64,000 nt of DNA from Hevea brasiliensis (GCF_030052815.1 NC_079496.1:81705652-81769651), one strand, 5' to 3'; positions 48,627-62,998 are shown, counted from the stretch's first letter. Numbers and translations are program-made. The notes: generated by a model from the sequence alone, not told the origin.

Positions 48627-51600
48627 TGTAACAACCCTTACCCATCTACAGTATATCCGAGTAAGATATGTCACACGGTGTACCGGAACACTCTATTTTA
48701 TCTTAATTAATTTTTATCATAGTTTTGAATATAACTTGTGAAATATAATTCATTTAAGTCATTTATTGACATTATAATTTATTTGAGGTTCCGAAAATTT
48801 TATAGAAAATCCGACAGAGTACCGGCTAAAAATGGAGAAAACAGTTCTTCGGAACCTGTGAAAAACACTTCCAAAATCATTTCCAAACAATCCCAACTCC
48901 ATTTTATCAACAAAGTCTTAATATGATTTTCAACAACCTTTCCATTACTCAAACATTCATTTCTCATGATACTCATATACAAGCAATAAATAAACACTCA
49001 AATTTTACATTCATAACCACAATTTTCATTATTTACATGGACATCAAAATACATTACATAAGTTCAATTACATATGATAAAATAAAAATTAGTTACAAAA
49101 TACCAAAATGAAACCTAGTGTCCTACCAATGCACTGAAGATGGTGAGGTGACACGGACACTATGCAGAGCTGCAGGATGGTCTCACCCAGTCTGCGGTCT
49201 ACTGGGCTCTCGATCAGTATCTCCAGAACCTACGCGTGGCAAAAGCAACGCGTTAAGCAATAATGCTTAGTGGTGCCAATAATAAAATAAAAAGAAATAA
49301 TATAAATAAATATGCATTGAATGTATCGATGTTCTACTTGTTTTGTACTCGTTATAATCATTTATTTCGTTTACTTTATCCACTTTGATTCTTTTGGTTG
49401 CCCAAGTAACCTATACTGAACGACTGGACTGGATAAACGGGTAAACTGGCACTGGGTATCAAGTACCTCGGGCCGTCACACCATCGGTCACATATGTATC
49501 TCCCGGTGTGCAACAGAACAGCTAACAAGCTGTAGAATAATATGAGGCACGAGGCCAAGTCTCAACACAATGTCAAAATGGCTAAAAGCCATAAAATCAC
49601 AGAATGGCATAATACCATGTGCAGTACTGCTAACTGAACCCTATTGGCATGCAAAAATATCCAAACCAATCTTGTTAGGTATACTAGGGCATTTGATACT
49701 TTTGAATTCTTCAATTTTTGAATTTCAAGTTTTGGTGTCACTATTTACTTCATTAGTCAACAAAAATGTTGACTTTTGGATAGAAAATAGGTGCATTGGT
49801 TTTAACACTCCCAATGTACCACATTTTGCATTTAAAACTTGTTGGAATTAATCACAAATACCATTTCTAAGCTTAGCACTAAGGGGGCAAAATTTTCAGT
49901 TTTTGTACCCCAACTTTACTGTTCCATTAGTGACTGTTACAGTGGAAATTTGAGGAAATGGTAAACATGAAAGTTGTTCCTTATTTTGTCTAGTTGAATT
50001 TCTTTTTTTAAATCACTCCATTTGGAGTTTTGTAGCTCCAGATATGGTCCAAAAACCACAACTGGCCGGATTGCAAAACTGCAGAATTGACCATATCTAC
50101 AGTGCAGTGAATAGTGACTGCCACTGCCTTGTTGGATAGGTTCTGGTCAAAATTTGGGGTAGGTTTCTTCATGAAAGTTGTTTGTCTATATCTTATCTTG
50201 TTGCTGTAAAACTTTCAGGTCAATTGGACCATTCTACAGTGAGTTATGGCCAAATGAACAGTTACTGTTCATTTGGTCATTCTGCAGAATTTGATTGCAG
50301 GGTATCCGGATTGGGGCCTATTTTTGGTCTACTTGCTTTGGTCTTTTGGGCATGGTTTCTTCAGAAAAATTGTGCTATTATATGTCTAGTTTCATGTCCA
50401 ATTGGCCAAACACCAATTTAACCTACACAGCCAAAGTTATGGCTGTCTAAGTGGGCTGGAATCACAGCCACCCTGCTGCACTCACTAGGCAGCATACCCA
50501 TTTCAGTTTACCATGCAATAGTTCACTCCAAATTATGGTCAACTTACCTTAAATGGTCACTAATTGACCATTAGAATGTTCTTTAACAATTTCATAAGCA
50601 AAGTCCAAGTTTCACTCCCAAACCCTAGCTCATATTCAAGGTTTACACAAATTACCTTAGTTAACTAACTAATTCATTATCCTTATGTTTATATACTTTA
50701 AACATGATTTCTAGTTCACTCCAAGTCCATAAAAAACACTCCATCTTGTTCCTTCCTTAGGGCTGCCGAATTCCATGGGGTATATACACATAAATTTCAT
50801 TCATTTGATTCACAAATTCTTACTTATATTAAGTCTTTAACATGGAATAAAAGAGGTATAAGTGTAAATAGGCACTAACCTCTTGTAGGGCAGAATTTTC
50901 CCAAGCTTGACTTCACTTTCTTTCCTTTTTTAGGCTGCCTAGAGTTTCCTTAGAGTGTGTGGATAAATTTTAGTGAAGGTGACTTAGGGTTTAGTAGTGG
51001 AATTTCATGGGAAATGGAAGTAATTAAAGGAAATTTTCATGGAGGGTTATGGAGGAGAGGTCACGGCTTGAGGAAGAAGAAGAAGGAGAGCAGAATTTTT
51101 TTGGTCTTCTTTTGTCTCTTTTATTAGTTAATTAGATGGTTGTTTAATTGTGATTGGAGGGAGCTTTTAAATGACATCATAATATGTCATAAATGAGCCT
51201 TTTATCTCATTTTCTATTCTTTACTTCTCTACTTATTTTCAATTTAATTTTTAGCAATATTTATTCACATTTTATGTCATAATAAATATTTTCTCAACTG
51301 GACAAGTCGGCCAAAAATCGTCTTTGAAGGCGAAATGACCAAAATGCCCTCCGTTTGGCTTAACGGGTCAAAATTGTCTGTACCGATTGAAAAATTTTTC
51401 TAAATATTTTCTTGGCATTCTAATGCCATAGGAACCTCAATGACCCTTCTCTGGAATCCCAAAAATTATTTTATGAATTTTTACCTGGGTCTAGGGCTCC
51501 TAGTTGCGAGAACCGCAACTTCCCTCTGGGTTACCCATCACTTGGGCACCGGCTCATTTGACTTAGTTGTATTTTATTTCTAAAATTTTTACTAAATTTT

Positions 51601-51733
51601 TCTTATTAATATTTGAGTTAATTATGGTCCCTCACTTTAATTTAAATATTTTTCCGAATGTTCTAACTATCCGGACCGACACCGGTTATCGGAACAGTAG
51701 AATGTACGGAGTTGCTACCGGGAGGGTGTTACA
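48627..51733 (-). mobile_element. T3 gypsy solo LTR (3,107 bp) inside copia D
   Basis: It starts TGTAACAACCCTTACC and ends GGGAGGGTGTTACA, with perfect TSDs GTGGA. It is a distinct LTR family related to T1 and T2: it shares the terminal GGAACAGT block, the hairpin TAAGCA/TGCTTA (49254-49269) beside a GGTGCCA-like motif, and the inverted repeat CCAAATGAACAG/CTGTTCATTTGG (50250-50276). Orientation (minus) is by comparison with T1. No coding region is present; frames at 49570, 50182 and others are not conserved. Confidence 0.9.
50250..50276. repeat. Inverted repeat in T3 LTR shared with T1
   Basis: Arms CCAAATGAACAG and CTGTTCATTTGG flank TTA, the same stem core and loop as 10336-10368 in T1. 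Confidence 0.85.
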
Positions 51734-54700
51734 GTGGAATCTGCAGTCGTGCTCTGTTTGGAACTCTTCCAACTAACTGCACCTCCATTATAAATGAACA
51801 CATATCCAGAGGTAGACTTTCTATCATCGATATCTAATTGGAAATCAGAATCAGTATAACCATCTAATTGCAAGTCTCCACCTCCATAGATCAAGAATAA
51901 ATCCTTAGTTCTTCTCAAGTACTTAAGGATATTCTTGACAGCTATCCAGTGTTCCAAACCTGGATTGGATTGATACCTGCTAGTCAAACTAATAGCATAC
52001 GCGATATTCGGCCTAGTACACAACATTGCTTACATTAAACTTCCAATGGCCGAAGCATATGGAATCCTGGCCATTTTATCTCTTTCTTCAGTTGTCTTTG
52101 GAGACATCTCTTTACTAAGGTGGATACCATGTTTCACTGGTAATAATCCTCTCTTGGAATCAAGCATATTAAACCTCTTTAACACCTTTTCCAAGTATAG
52201 ATTTTGGGATAAACCAATTATTCTTTTCGCTCTATCTCTATTGCGAATTCCAAGAATATAGGTTGCCTCCGCTAAGTCTTTCATGAAGAATGTATTTGAC
52301 AACCATACCTTTACAGTTGTCAATATACCTGTGTCATTACCCATCAATAGTATGTCATGCACATATAAGACAAGGAAAGTGATAGCATTGCCACTAATCT
52401 TCTTATATACACATGGCTCATCCTCATTTTTGATAAAACCAAATGATTTAATGGCTTCATCAAAATGGATGTTCCAACTCCTCGAAGCTTGCTTCAACCC
52501 ATAAATGGATCGCTTTAGCTTGCATATCTTGGAACCATTTTAGGATTCAAAACCCCTAGGTTGTTCCATGAAAATGTTTTCTTCAATATATCCAATGAGA
52601 AAAGTTATTTTGACATCCATCTGCCAAATCTCATAATCATAGTATGCAACTATTGCTAATAGAATCCTAATTGATTTAAGCATGGCAACAGGCGAGAAAG
52701 TCTCCTCATAGTCGATTCCTTGCCTTTGGCGAAACCCTTTCGCTACTAGCCTTGCCTTATAGGTCTCTACCTTTCCATCGAAACCAATTTTCTTCTTGAA
52801 AACCCATTTGTTCCCTATAGGTACAATACCTTCAGGTGGGTCAACAAGATCGCAAACTTGATTCTTATACGTGGAATCAATCTCGGATTTCATAGCATCA
52901 ATCCATTTTGAAGTGTCTATATCTGATATAGCTTCTTCATAGGGAAGTGGATCACCTCCATGATCTACTTCTTCATGAGTAGACAACTCTTTTTCTTCTT
53001 CATGAAGGAAACCATATCTCACTAGTGGGTGAGATACCCTGGTTGTTCTTCGAGGAACAGTTGTAGATGTTTCATCAATGGGTGTACGTTGACTAGATGG
53101 ATCTATATCCATCTGATCTATTGGTTGGTCAAAATTTTCTAATTCTAACTCTATTTGCCTTCCTTTGCCTCCTTCTTGAACAAACTGTTGTTCAAGAAAT
53201 GTGGCATCTGTACTTATCACAACCTTTTGTGAAATAGGAAAATAAAAATAATATTTAAAACTATCTTTTGGATATCCAATAAATTGATCTTTTTTTGATC
53301 TAGTTTCCAATTTATCAGTGTTCAGCTTTTTAGCATAAGCTGGACAACCCTAAATCTTAACATGCTTAAGACTTGGTTTTCTTCCATGCCATATCTCATA
53401 AGGTGTGGAAGAAACTGATTTTGATGGAATCCTATTCAGAATATACAAAGCTGATTCTAATGCAAATCCCCAAAAGGAGATTGGCATATCAGTATAGCTC
53501 ATCATACTACGTACCATATCCAATAGGGTACGATTTCTCCTTTCATATACACCATTCAACTATGGTGTTCCTGGAGGAGTCAGCTGGGAAACAATGCCGT
53601 GCTCTCTCAAGTATTCATCAAATTGAGTACTCAAATATTCACCTCCACGATCTGATAGAAGAGCTTTAATACTCTTTCCTGTTTGATTTTTTACTTCAGA
53701 TTTAAATTCTTTGAACTTTTCAAAGGATTCATGTTTGTTCATCAAGTACAAATACCCAAACCTTGATTTATCATCAGTAAAGGTAATAAAATAATGAAAA
53801 CCGCCTCTAGCCATTTCCTTAAATGGACCACATACATCACTATGTATTAGCTTCAAAATATTTTCAGCCCTTAGCCCTTGTCCAATAAAGGGTGATCCAG
53901 TGATTTTGCCCTGAAGGCAAGATTCACAAGTTGGAGTAGGCTCAGAGCCCAATGAGGATAGAATCCCCATTTTCTCCAGTTTTGCAATACTATCTTCTGC
54001 AATATGACATAACCTTAAGTGCCAAATATATTTTGAACTTGAGTTGGTTTTCACCATGGCATTGCATTCATTTAGATCACTTGCATTCATTTTGTGTTTG
54101 TCATTATTATCTAAATAATAAAGACCATCATTCATATAACCCAAACCAACATATTTATTTCCAAAATAAATATTGCAAATATCATCTGTGAACTAAAATT
54201 CATAGCCATTTCTAGTCAAACTAGATATAGAAATGATGTTCTTAAAAGCATCAGGTACATATAAAGCATTATCCAAATACAAAAAATGTCCAAACATGTA
54301 AAAAGATTTAGATCCTATGGCTAAAGCTTCAATAGTTGAGCCATTGCCAATCCAGACTCTAACATCTTGAGAATGCAAGCTGCTACTATTTGTTAGTTCC
54401 TGCATATCATTAGAAATGTGAGATATCTAAAACTGAACTATGAGTATCATCAAAAACTAAATAACAAGATATGGACACACCTTCCCAAGGTTTATCCTTC
54501 TTGTCCTTCAGAGAAGCAAGATACTCTAGGCAGTTCCTTTTCTAGTGCCTATCCTTTTGGCAGTGGAAACACTTTCCTTTACCTCCATCAGCTTTAGTCT
54601 TCCCTTTCTATTTAGCTATTTTCTTATAAGGACCAGGAATCTGAGGTTTCTTTTTCTTATTGCCCTTCTTCTTGTTAGACTTTCCAGCAGAAGAAGATGC

Positions 54701-55342
54701 AATCAAAGAAACCTTTTTTCCTTTATTGCCCGGCATATCCTTTTGGGCAATAACCAGCATGTTAAGTAAACCAGCTAAGGTGCATTCCTGTTTAGTCATA
54801 TGGAAATTTGTCACAAAATTCCCAAAAGACTTAGGAAGGGACTGAAGGATCAAATCCGTCTGCAGTTGGAAATCCATGTTGAAATCAAGATGTTACAACT
54901 GCTCAATCAGCCGAATCATCTTATGGACATGATCCCCAACATTCTGTCCCTCAGACATCCTCTTGCAGAATAGCTGTATAGATATCTCATACCTAGCATT
55001 CCTGTTGTGCTCACCATACAACACTTGTAAGTGAAGGAGGATCTCACTCGCACTCTGCATGTTCTTATGCTGCTTTTGTAACTCATTACTCATGGAAGCA
55101 AGCATGTAACACTTAGCTCTCATATCATGCACCTTTCACTTGTCCAAAGTTTCATGTTCCTCTGGAGTGGCCTTTGGAGGCAAGGGACCAGGAACAATTG
55201 AGTCTAGAACATATCCTATATGTTTAAGGTTCAAGACAAGTTTCAAATTTCTTAGCCAATCAGAGAGATTAGGTCCTGTCAACCTATTGCGATCAAGTAT
55301 GCTTGCAAGGATATTGGATGGTGGTGGTTGTTCTGTGCTCAT
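51734..55342 (-). pseudogene. Copia D, gag-pol (most complete copia copy in the window)
   Basis: Read right to left: Gag starts at 55342, with stops at former Trp (near 55134), Leu (near 54891) and Gln (near 54607) codons. The knuckle CFHCQKDRH-stop-KRNC lies near 54530-54575. The protease region (about 54400-54480) has lost its recognisable DTGA. The linker and GAG-pre-integrase lie at 54405-53880, with HLRLCH and CESC. The integrase core has Asp in SDVCGP and LSDRGGEYLS, and ERRNRT Glu near 53545. The integrase C-terminus and start of reverse transcriptase (53310-52540) keep QMDVK. In the palm domain (52497-52030) the second box is YVHD, not YVDD (52354-52365), a lost catalytic Asp. RNase H begins at 52026 and is cut at 51734. 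All domains are in normal order. Confidence 0.92.
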
Positions 55343-56487
55343 TATTATCAGAAAATTAACTGTAGAAAATAACCAGATTAATTAGTAAATGTATCAAGTA
55401 ATTATCCAAAATGATTATGGTCTATTAATCAAATTGGTCCTCCCACTAACTTAGCGAATCCTACACTTCCAAAGTAGAAAATGGAAATCCTAATTGGATG
55501 GATTTCTAATGGGTGATTGAATTCTTATAATTCTATTGATCATCCTCAGGTACATTCGTTATTAGAATTACAATAAACTATAAGTGAGCAAGTCATTGCC
55601 CATCACATCTCATGTGAGGTTCAATCCTTTACCTAGCCCCTACTGCTCAAAATCTCAGGTACATCCATTATTGACATATCTTACATTAGTTAAGTTGATC
55701 CCATTGAGCCAGTAATTATGCAAATAATTTTACTGTCCTTAGGTACATCCAATATTGGCCACCAAACCATTTACATATTTAAAACATCTCATGCTTAACA
55801 ATTATTCTTAAGAAAATCTCTTAAATTAATTGGATCTTATGCAACTATTGAAAATTTCTTAAAATAATTGCCCTAATGGAGGGCCCATGTTATAATTACT
55901 TTAATTATAGCATTTCCAACTTAATCATTTGTTTGGAAGATTTTATGGTCATCCTAATTACTATTAAGGTCTCACTTTGCACATTATCCATTTAGCATGC
56001 ATATACCATATAATTGCATACATTCCCATACATCTCATGCATTCATGGATAAGCTGTAAATATGGTATGATCACGGACTTTCTAAGGGATTCAATTCTGA
56101 GCCACCAAGAATTGAATCAGGCATTCCTAGGTACATTTCATTCATTCATTTTACAAGAGTTGCTGAAGGAGTGCATAATCAACACTTGATCTTGAATTCC
56201 TCCCACTGGTCCTACTAATGCTCTTGACCCTCTTGAACTTCTTGCAATCCAATTACATAGTAATCCTTGGCATACCAAGGTGAATTTACAATAACTTAAA
56301 TGAATGAAATTAGAACCCAAAAATTATTACAAACTTAATAATACATGCCCAAAATAAATTAAAATAAATTAATTAATTTACAATCCCAAAGAAATATAAA
56401 AGAAATAAATCCAATTACATTGGTCTTTTATAGTCCATGATCATCCATCATACATATCACTATTTAACAATTAAATAAAACATACAT
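55343..56487 (-). mobile_element. Copia D leader, cut by T3 LTR
   Basis: On the minus strand this is the gag-proximal 1.1 kb of the leader. It shows the 3' splice-site-like TATTTTCTACAG (ending at 55360) just before gag and three CTCAGGTACATCC-type motifs near 55546, 55656 and 55738. The distal part, primer binding site and 5' LTR are not in the window because a T3 LTR is inserted at 56488. Confidence 0.85.
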
Positions 56488-57356
56488 TGTGATACCCCTT
56501 ACCCGTGTACAGTATACCCGAGTAAGTAATGCCACACGGTGTACTGGCACACTCTAATATACCTTACTTAATTTGTGTCATGCTTTTGAAGTTAATTTAT
56601 GAAATATGATTTATTTTAACCATTTATCAAAAGTATTACTCATTTGAGGTTCTGAAGATTTTAAGGAAAATACGGCGGAGTACCGGCTAAAAATGGAGAA
56701 AACAGTTCTTCGGAACCTGTTAAAAACACTTCCAATATACAATTTCATTCATTCTCAACTCCAATATCATCAACAAAACTCAATATCAATATCTCAATAA
56801 TTTGTCAATTTCAGGTCTCAACAACCTTTTCATTTCTCAAAACATCCCTTTCTCAGGGTTCTCATATATATAAACAACCATTACATACTCAAATTAATAC
56901 CATACATGACCATAAATCTTTATGATTTACATGAACCTCAAAATACATTACATAAATCCCAAATACATATGAGAAAATAAAAAGTTAATTACAAAATGAC
57001 AAAATGACATCTAGTGTCCTACCAATGCACTGCAGGTGACGAGGTGACACGGACACTGAGCAGAACTGCCGGATGGACTCACCCAGTCTGTGGTCTACTG
57101 GGCTCGCGATCGGGATCTCCAGTACCTACGCGTGGCAAAAGCAACGCGCTAAGCAATAATGCTTAGTGGTGCAATAATATAATAAAAGAAAATAGCAAGA
57201 AAATAAATGTGTATAGAATGTGTATGCTTTCTTTGTTTGGTATTGATATATTCATTGTTTCATTAACGTTGTTCACTTTTATTCATTTGGTTGCCCCAAG
57301 TAACCTACACTAGATGACTGGACTGGATAACGGGTAAACTGGCACTGGGTACCTAG
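56488..57356 (-). mobile_element. T3 gypsy LTR, first 869 bp as read
   Basis: It starts TGTGATACCCCTTACC and parallels 48627-49480 closely, including the CTAAGCA/TGCTTAG hairpin (57149-57166). It is interrupted at 57357 by copia E; the rest must lie beyond 64000. The left flank TACAT (56483-56487) is the expected first TSD copy. Confidence 0.88.
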
Positions 57357-59446
57357 TGAAGGAACGGAAGCGTGAAAAACACAAGATTATACCATTGAAT
57401 TCAAAAATTTTCACCTAGGGTCACATGCACCATGCAAGATTTATTTTATCTATTTGATTTCAATGATAAACAACATATTAAAACTCTTTTAATATGTTTT
57501 TGGATCTGTATTTGCCATTTAAGATTTTAAAATTAATCATTAATTTTAGAACCTAGATTAAATCAAGAACGATTACACTAACCTCTTGATGTGTCAGCGT
57601 ATGCGCCTTTGAGATTCATCTTCAGGACACCAGATGTTGTCCCTCTAGCTTGTCCACACCAAGAACACCTATGGCAGCCCTTGAACAGCTTCTAAAGCCT
57701 TTTCTATTAATTAGAAATTCAAGTTCTGCCTTTTAAGAGATTAGAGATGTAAACAGGACACTAGAAATAATTTCTAGTGTTCTTAATTCAAGAGATTGAT
57801 GGCTAATCTCTTTGAATTGATGAGAGATGAAGAGAAATAGCTGGAGAGGCTCAAAGTGGCGTGACATATGAGAGGAGAGGCTGCTGGTTGTGTTTTCTTT
57901 TCATAACCCCACTTAAATAGCTAGGTTAACACATTAAACCCTAGCCACATGTCACCTTTTGATTAGCTCTAGGTTTAAGTGACCCAATCACATTGTGCCA
58001 AGTGTCAAACCTATATTTAATCTTGATTTTAATCATCTTACATGATTAAAAATATTTGGCAAGCTTATGTGTTATGCCATGTGTCACCATCTCATGGTGC
58101 CACGTGTCACCCTGCAAAATGACCAAAATGCCCCTGTGTCTTAATTTTGAGTTCTTAACCCAAAATAATTATTTTCTTCTTCTAATTAATTTATATCAAA
58201 TATAAATTAATTAATTAATCTCTATTAATTAATTTCTCATCAATTAAATTCATATTTAAACACTTTAAATATAAATTTAATTTATACTACACATCCAATA
58301 ATCTAGATTTGGTTTCAAGTCATGCTAGGGACTTTGCAATTTTATTGCAAACCAAATCTATTTAATTAATCAATTAAACTCTTTAATTAATTAATTAAAT
58401 CATATTTAAATAGGTGATAACTTGTGTATGTGTGTGACTTACTAGGCTCATCACTAATTGGCAATGAGACATGATATCAACTCTTAATATCATCAGAACT
58501 CTTTCTTACCATAAATGATTTCTCTAAATCATTTTATGAACCTCATAGACCATGGTTAACACCTAGCATAGCATGCCATGGCCACCCAATTAGTAATAAG
58601 ATTTACCTTAAATGAACCTATAATCATATGTTACCATGCACTAGAATCTCTCTTACAAAATCCCAACTCAAGCCGAGTCATGGTTTATGTCAAACTCCAT
58701 TTGCTATGAATATTATGTTCTCTTTTAATTCCAGTTCTTGATTAAAAGATTTTTCTCATCGAAACTCTTTTACGAATAAATCTATCTGTCTGGCAGAACT
58801 TGAAACATCAAGAACAATTAAATGAACATAGGATTTTATCTCTATTTACTTAGAGGAACAGATTCCTTCTTGATCAACACCTACCTCCATATATAACTAG
58901 CAGGAGCCAACACATGCCCATATACCCATACATAGTACAAGTATGAAAGCAGTATCAAACTCAAACTACCTATATACAAGATAACTGTGCTATCTCAGTT
59001 CTAAAGATTATATGCCTCGATATGATTTATGACAAAACATTGACAAGAGTAAACTCCATGTACTTGTCATAAGTGTCACTGGTTCGGCCTACTTATCATT
59101 TATAAGTGCCTATCAAGTTTGTTATATGGCATGAGACTCACCATTCCATCGTATTTATATCTCATATAAATAACTTGGGAACAAACATGAATACAATCTT
59201 TCTGGATAAGTCATGTCCTTATTATGAAGTATCCTCGATTGTGAACCTATTTATGATACTTTGTGCTAGAAATATTGTCACTCATATTCTTAACAACTTA
59301 AGAATAATATTTCTAACAAAATATCAATGGACCTTTTCTATTACACATAAATATATTATGTAAACGGAAAAGTGGAAATGCCTTTTATTATTAAAATATG
59401 TACAAGATACATACTAAATGATATGCTCTAGGGCATACTACTAACA
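57357..59446 (-). mobile_element. Copia E 3' LTR (2,090 bp)
   Basis: It starts TGAAGGAACGG and ends CATACTACTAACA, followed at once by the polypurine tract of E (59447-59456). It is nearly the same as solo LTR F. The left flank CCTAG (57352-57356) should recur after the 5' LTR outside the window. Confidence 0.92.
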
Positions 59447-62400
59447 ATCTCCCACTAGCACTAGAGCCATTCTTTACAATATCTTAGACCTATCTTCTCA
59501 AGATGTCGGTCTAGCGAGTGCGTGACATAGGCTTAGTGAATGGATCACCTGGATTTTCATGATGCTATTTTCTGCATGGCTAAATCGCCTTGCCCAACTA
59601 TATCTCCGATAATGTGGTAGTGCCTTTCTATGTGTTTGGATTTTGGGTGAGACCTTGGTTCCTTAGCTCAGTATGTTGCTCCATTGTTGTCACGATGTAA
59701 TGGAGCTGGCGACTCAATGGAAGGAACTCTGTAAGTTACATCACGAACTTCTTTATCCAAACGACTTCTTTTGCGACATCGATGCGACAATATACTCGAC
59801 CTCGATGAGTGGAATCTGCGATCGTGCTCTGTTTGGAACTCTTCCAACGATCGCACCTCCATTACAAATGAACACATATCCAGAGGTAGACTTTCTATCA
59901 TCGATATCTGATTGGAAATCAGAATCAGTATAACCATCCAATTGCAAGTCTCCACCTCCATAAATCAAGAATAAATCCTTAGTTCTTCTTAAGTACTTAA
60001 GAATATTCTTGTGACTATCCATGTTCCAAACACGGATTGGATTGATACCGCTAGTCAAACTAACGACATATGCGATATCCGGCCTAGTACACAACATTGC
60101 ATACATTAAACTTCCAATAGCGAAGCATATGGAATCTGGCCATCTTATCTCTTTCTTGGTGTCTTTGGAGACATCTCTAAAGAAAGGTGGATACCATGTC
60201 TCACTAGTAACAATCCTCTCTTGGAATCAAGCATGTTAAACCTCTTTAACACCTTTTCCAAGTATAGACTTTGGGATAAACCAATTATTCTTTTCGCTCT
60301 ATTTCTATAGATGCGAATCCAAAGAATATAGGTTGCCTCCCCTAAGTCTTTCATGGAGAATGTATTTGACAACCATACCTTTATAGTTGTCAACATACCT
60401 GTGTCATTACCTATCAACAGTATGTCATCCACATATAAGACAAGGAAAGTGATAGCACTGTCACTAACCTTCTTATATACACATGGCTCATCCTCATTTT
60501 TGATAAAACCAAAAGATTTAATGGCTTCATCAAAACGGATGTTCCAACTCCTCGAAGCTTGTTTCAACCCATAAATGGATCGCTTTAGCTTGCATACCTT
60601 GGAACCATCTTGGGATTCAAATCCCTTAAGTTGTTCCATGAAAATGTTTTCTTCAATGTATCCATTGAGAAAAGCTGTTTTTGACATCCATCTGCCAAAT
60701 CTCATAATCATAGTATGCAACTGTTGCTAGTAAAATCCTAATTGATTTAAGCATGGCAACAGGCGAGAAAGTCTCCTCATAGTCTATTCCTTGCCTTTGG
60801 CGAAACCCTTTCGCTACTAGCCTTGCCTTATAGGTCTCTACCTTTCCATCAGAACCAATTTTCTTCTTGAAAACCCATTTGTTCCCTATAGGTACAATAC
60901 CTTTAGGTGGGTCAACAAGATCCCAAACTTGATTCTTATACATGGAATCAATCTCGGATTTCATAGCATCAATCCATTTTGAAGAGTCTATATCTGATAT
61001 AGCTTCTTCATAGGTAAGTGGATCATCTCCATGATCTACTTCTTCATGAGTAGACAACTCTTGTTCTTCTTCATGAAGAAAACCATATCTCACTGGTGGG
61101 TGAGATACCCTGGTTGTTCTACGAGGAACAGCTGTAGATGTTTCATCAATGGGTATAGGTTGACTAGATGGATCTATATCCATCGATGCATTGGTTGGTC
61201 GAATTCTCCAATTCTAACTCTATTTGCCTTCCTTTGCCTCCTTCTTGAACAAACCGTTGTTCAAGAAATGTGGCATCTCTACTTATCACAACCTTTGTGA
61301 AGTAGGCAAATAAAAATAATATCCAAAACTATCTTTTGGATATCCAACAAATCGACCTTTTACGATCTGGTCTCCAATTTATCGGTGTTCACTTTTTGAT
61401 ATAATTTGGACAACCCCAAATCTTAACATGCTTAAGACTTGGTTTTCTTCCATGCCATATCTCATAAGGTGTGGAAGAAAGCGATTTTGATGGAATCCTA
61501 TTCGAATATATAAAGTGATTCTAATGCAAATCCCCAAAAGGAGATTGGCATATCGGTATAGCTCATCATACTACGTACCATATCCAATAGGGTACGATTT
61601 CTCCTTCAGATACACCATTCATTTGTGGCGTTCTGGAGGAGTCGGTGAGAAACAATACCATGCTCTCTCAAGTATTCATCAAATTCGACTCAAATATTCA
61701 CCTCCACGATCGATCGAAGAGCTTTAATATTCTTTCTGTTTGATTTTCTACTTCAGATTTAAATTCTTTGAACTTTTCAAAAGATTCATGTTTGTATTTC
61801 ATCAAATACAAATACCCAAACCTTGATTTATCATCAGTAAAGGTAATAAAATAATGAAAACTCCCTCTATCCATTTCTTTAAATGGACCACATACATCAC
61901 TATGTATTAGCTCCAAAATATTTTCAGCTCTTAGCCCCTGTCCAACAAAGAGTGATCTAGTCATTTTGCCCTGAAGGCAAGATTCACAAGTTGGAGTAGG
62001 CTCAGAGTCCAAAAAGGATAGAATCCCCATTTTCTCCAATTTTGCAATCCTATCTTCTGCAACATGACATAACCTTAAGTGCCAAATATATTTTGAACTT
62101 GAGTTGTTTTTCACCATGGCATTGCATTCATTTAGATTGCTATACTCTGGCCAGTGGTAACACTTTCTTACTGGCAATGGAAACACTTTCCTGTTAGCAA
62201 TGGAAACACTTTCCTGTTGGCAGTGGAAACACTTTCCTTTGCCTTTGTCAGCTTTGGTCTTCCCTTTCTGTTTAGCTATTTTCTTGGAAGGACCAGGAAT
62301 CTGAGGTTTCTTTTTCTTATTGCCTTTCTTCTTGTTGGACTTTCCAGCAGAAGAAGATGCAACCAAAGCTACCTCTTTTCCTTTATTGCCTGGCATATTC

Positions 62401-62998
62401 TTTTGGGCAATAACCAGCATGTTGAGTAATTCAGCTAAGGTGCATTCCTGTTTAGTCATATGGAAATTTGTCACAAAATTCCCAAAAGACTCAGGAAGGG
62501 ACTGAAGGATCAAATCCGTTTGTAGTTGGAAATCCATGTTGAAGTCAAGATGTTCCAACTGCTCAATCACGAATCATCTTGTGGACATGATCCCCAACAT
62601 TACGTCCCTCGGACATCCTCATATGGAATAAGCTGTTTAGATATCTCATACCTAGCATTCTGCTGTGCTCACCATACAACTCTTGTAGGTGAAGGAGGAT
62701 CTCACTAGCACTCTGCATGTTCTCATGGTGCTTATGTAACTCATTACTCATGGAAGCAAGCATGTAACACTTAGCTCTCATATCATGCTCCTTCCACTTG
62801 TCCAAAGTATCATGTTCCTCTTGTGTGGCCTCTGGAGGTAAGGGACCAGGAACATTTGAATATAGAACATATCCTATATGTTCAACGTACATGACAAGTA
62901 TCAAATTACTTAGCAAATCAGAATGATTAGGTCTGTCAACTGTTGTGATCAAGTATGCTTGCAAGGATATTGGATGGTGGTGGTTGTTTTGTGCTCAT
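59447..62998 (-). pseudogene. Copia E, gag-pol (youngest-looking copy, many small indels)
   Basis: Read right to left: Gag starts at ATG 62998. The open frame 62570-61698 joins Gag, a repeat-expanded zinc knuckle (62144-62240), and then directly GAG-pre-integrase and integrase. The protease and the residues after it are deleted. The integrase C-terminus and linker lie at about 61690-61180. Reverse transcriptase (61183-60145) has both catalytic boxes intact, QMDVK and YVDD (60424-60435). RNase H lies at about 60106-59500. Many frame breaks are one- or two-base indels at CAG, CTG or CCWGG sites and may not be real (see findings). The protease deletion is a separate, larger event. Domain order and ends match copia D. 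Confidence 0.9.
62144..62240 (-). repeat. Four-copy 23-bp tandem repeat in the Gag zinc knuckle
   Basis: About four units of ACAGGAAAGTGTTTCCATTG type (23-bp period) lie where other copies have one. Since 23 is not a multiple of 3, successive units are read in different frames: KCFHCQQ, ESVSIAN, RKVFPLPV, RKCYHWP. Only the first gives knuckle ligands. Confidence 0.85.

Noticed and set aside
48627..51733. Possible host promoter or gene inside copia D
   Set aside because: TG...CA ends and perfect GTGGA duplications show it is a solo LTR.
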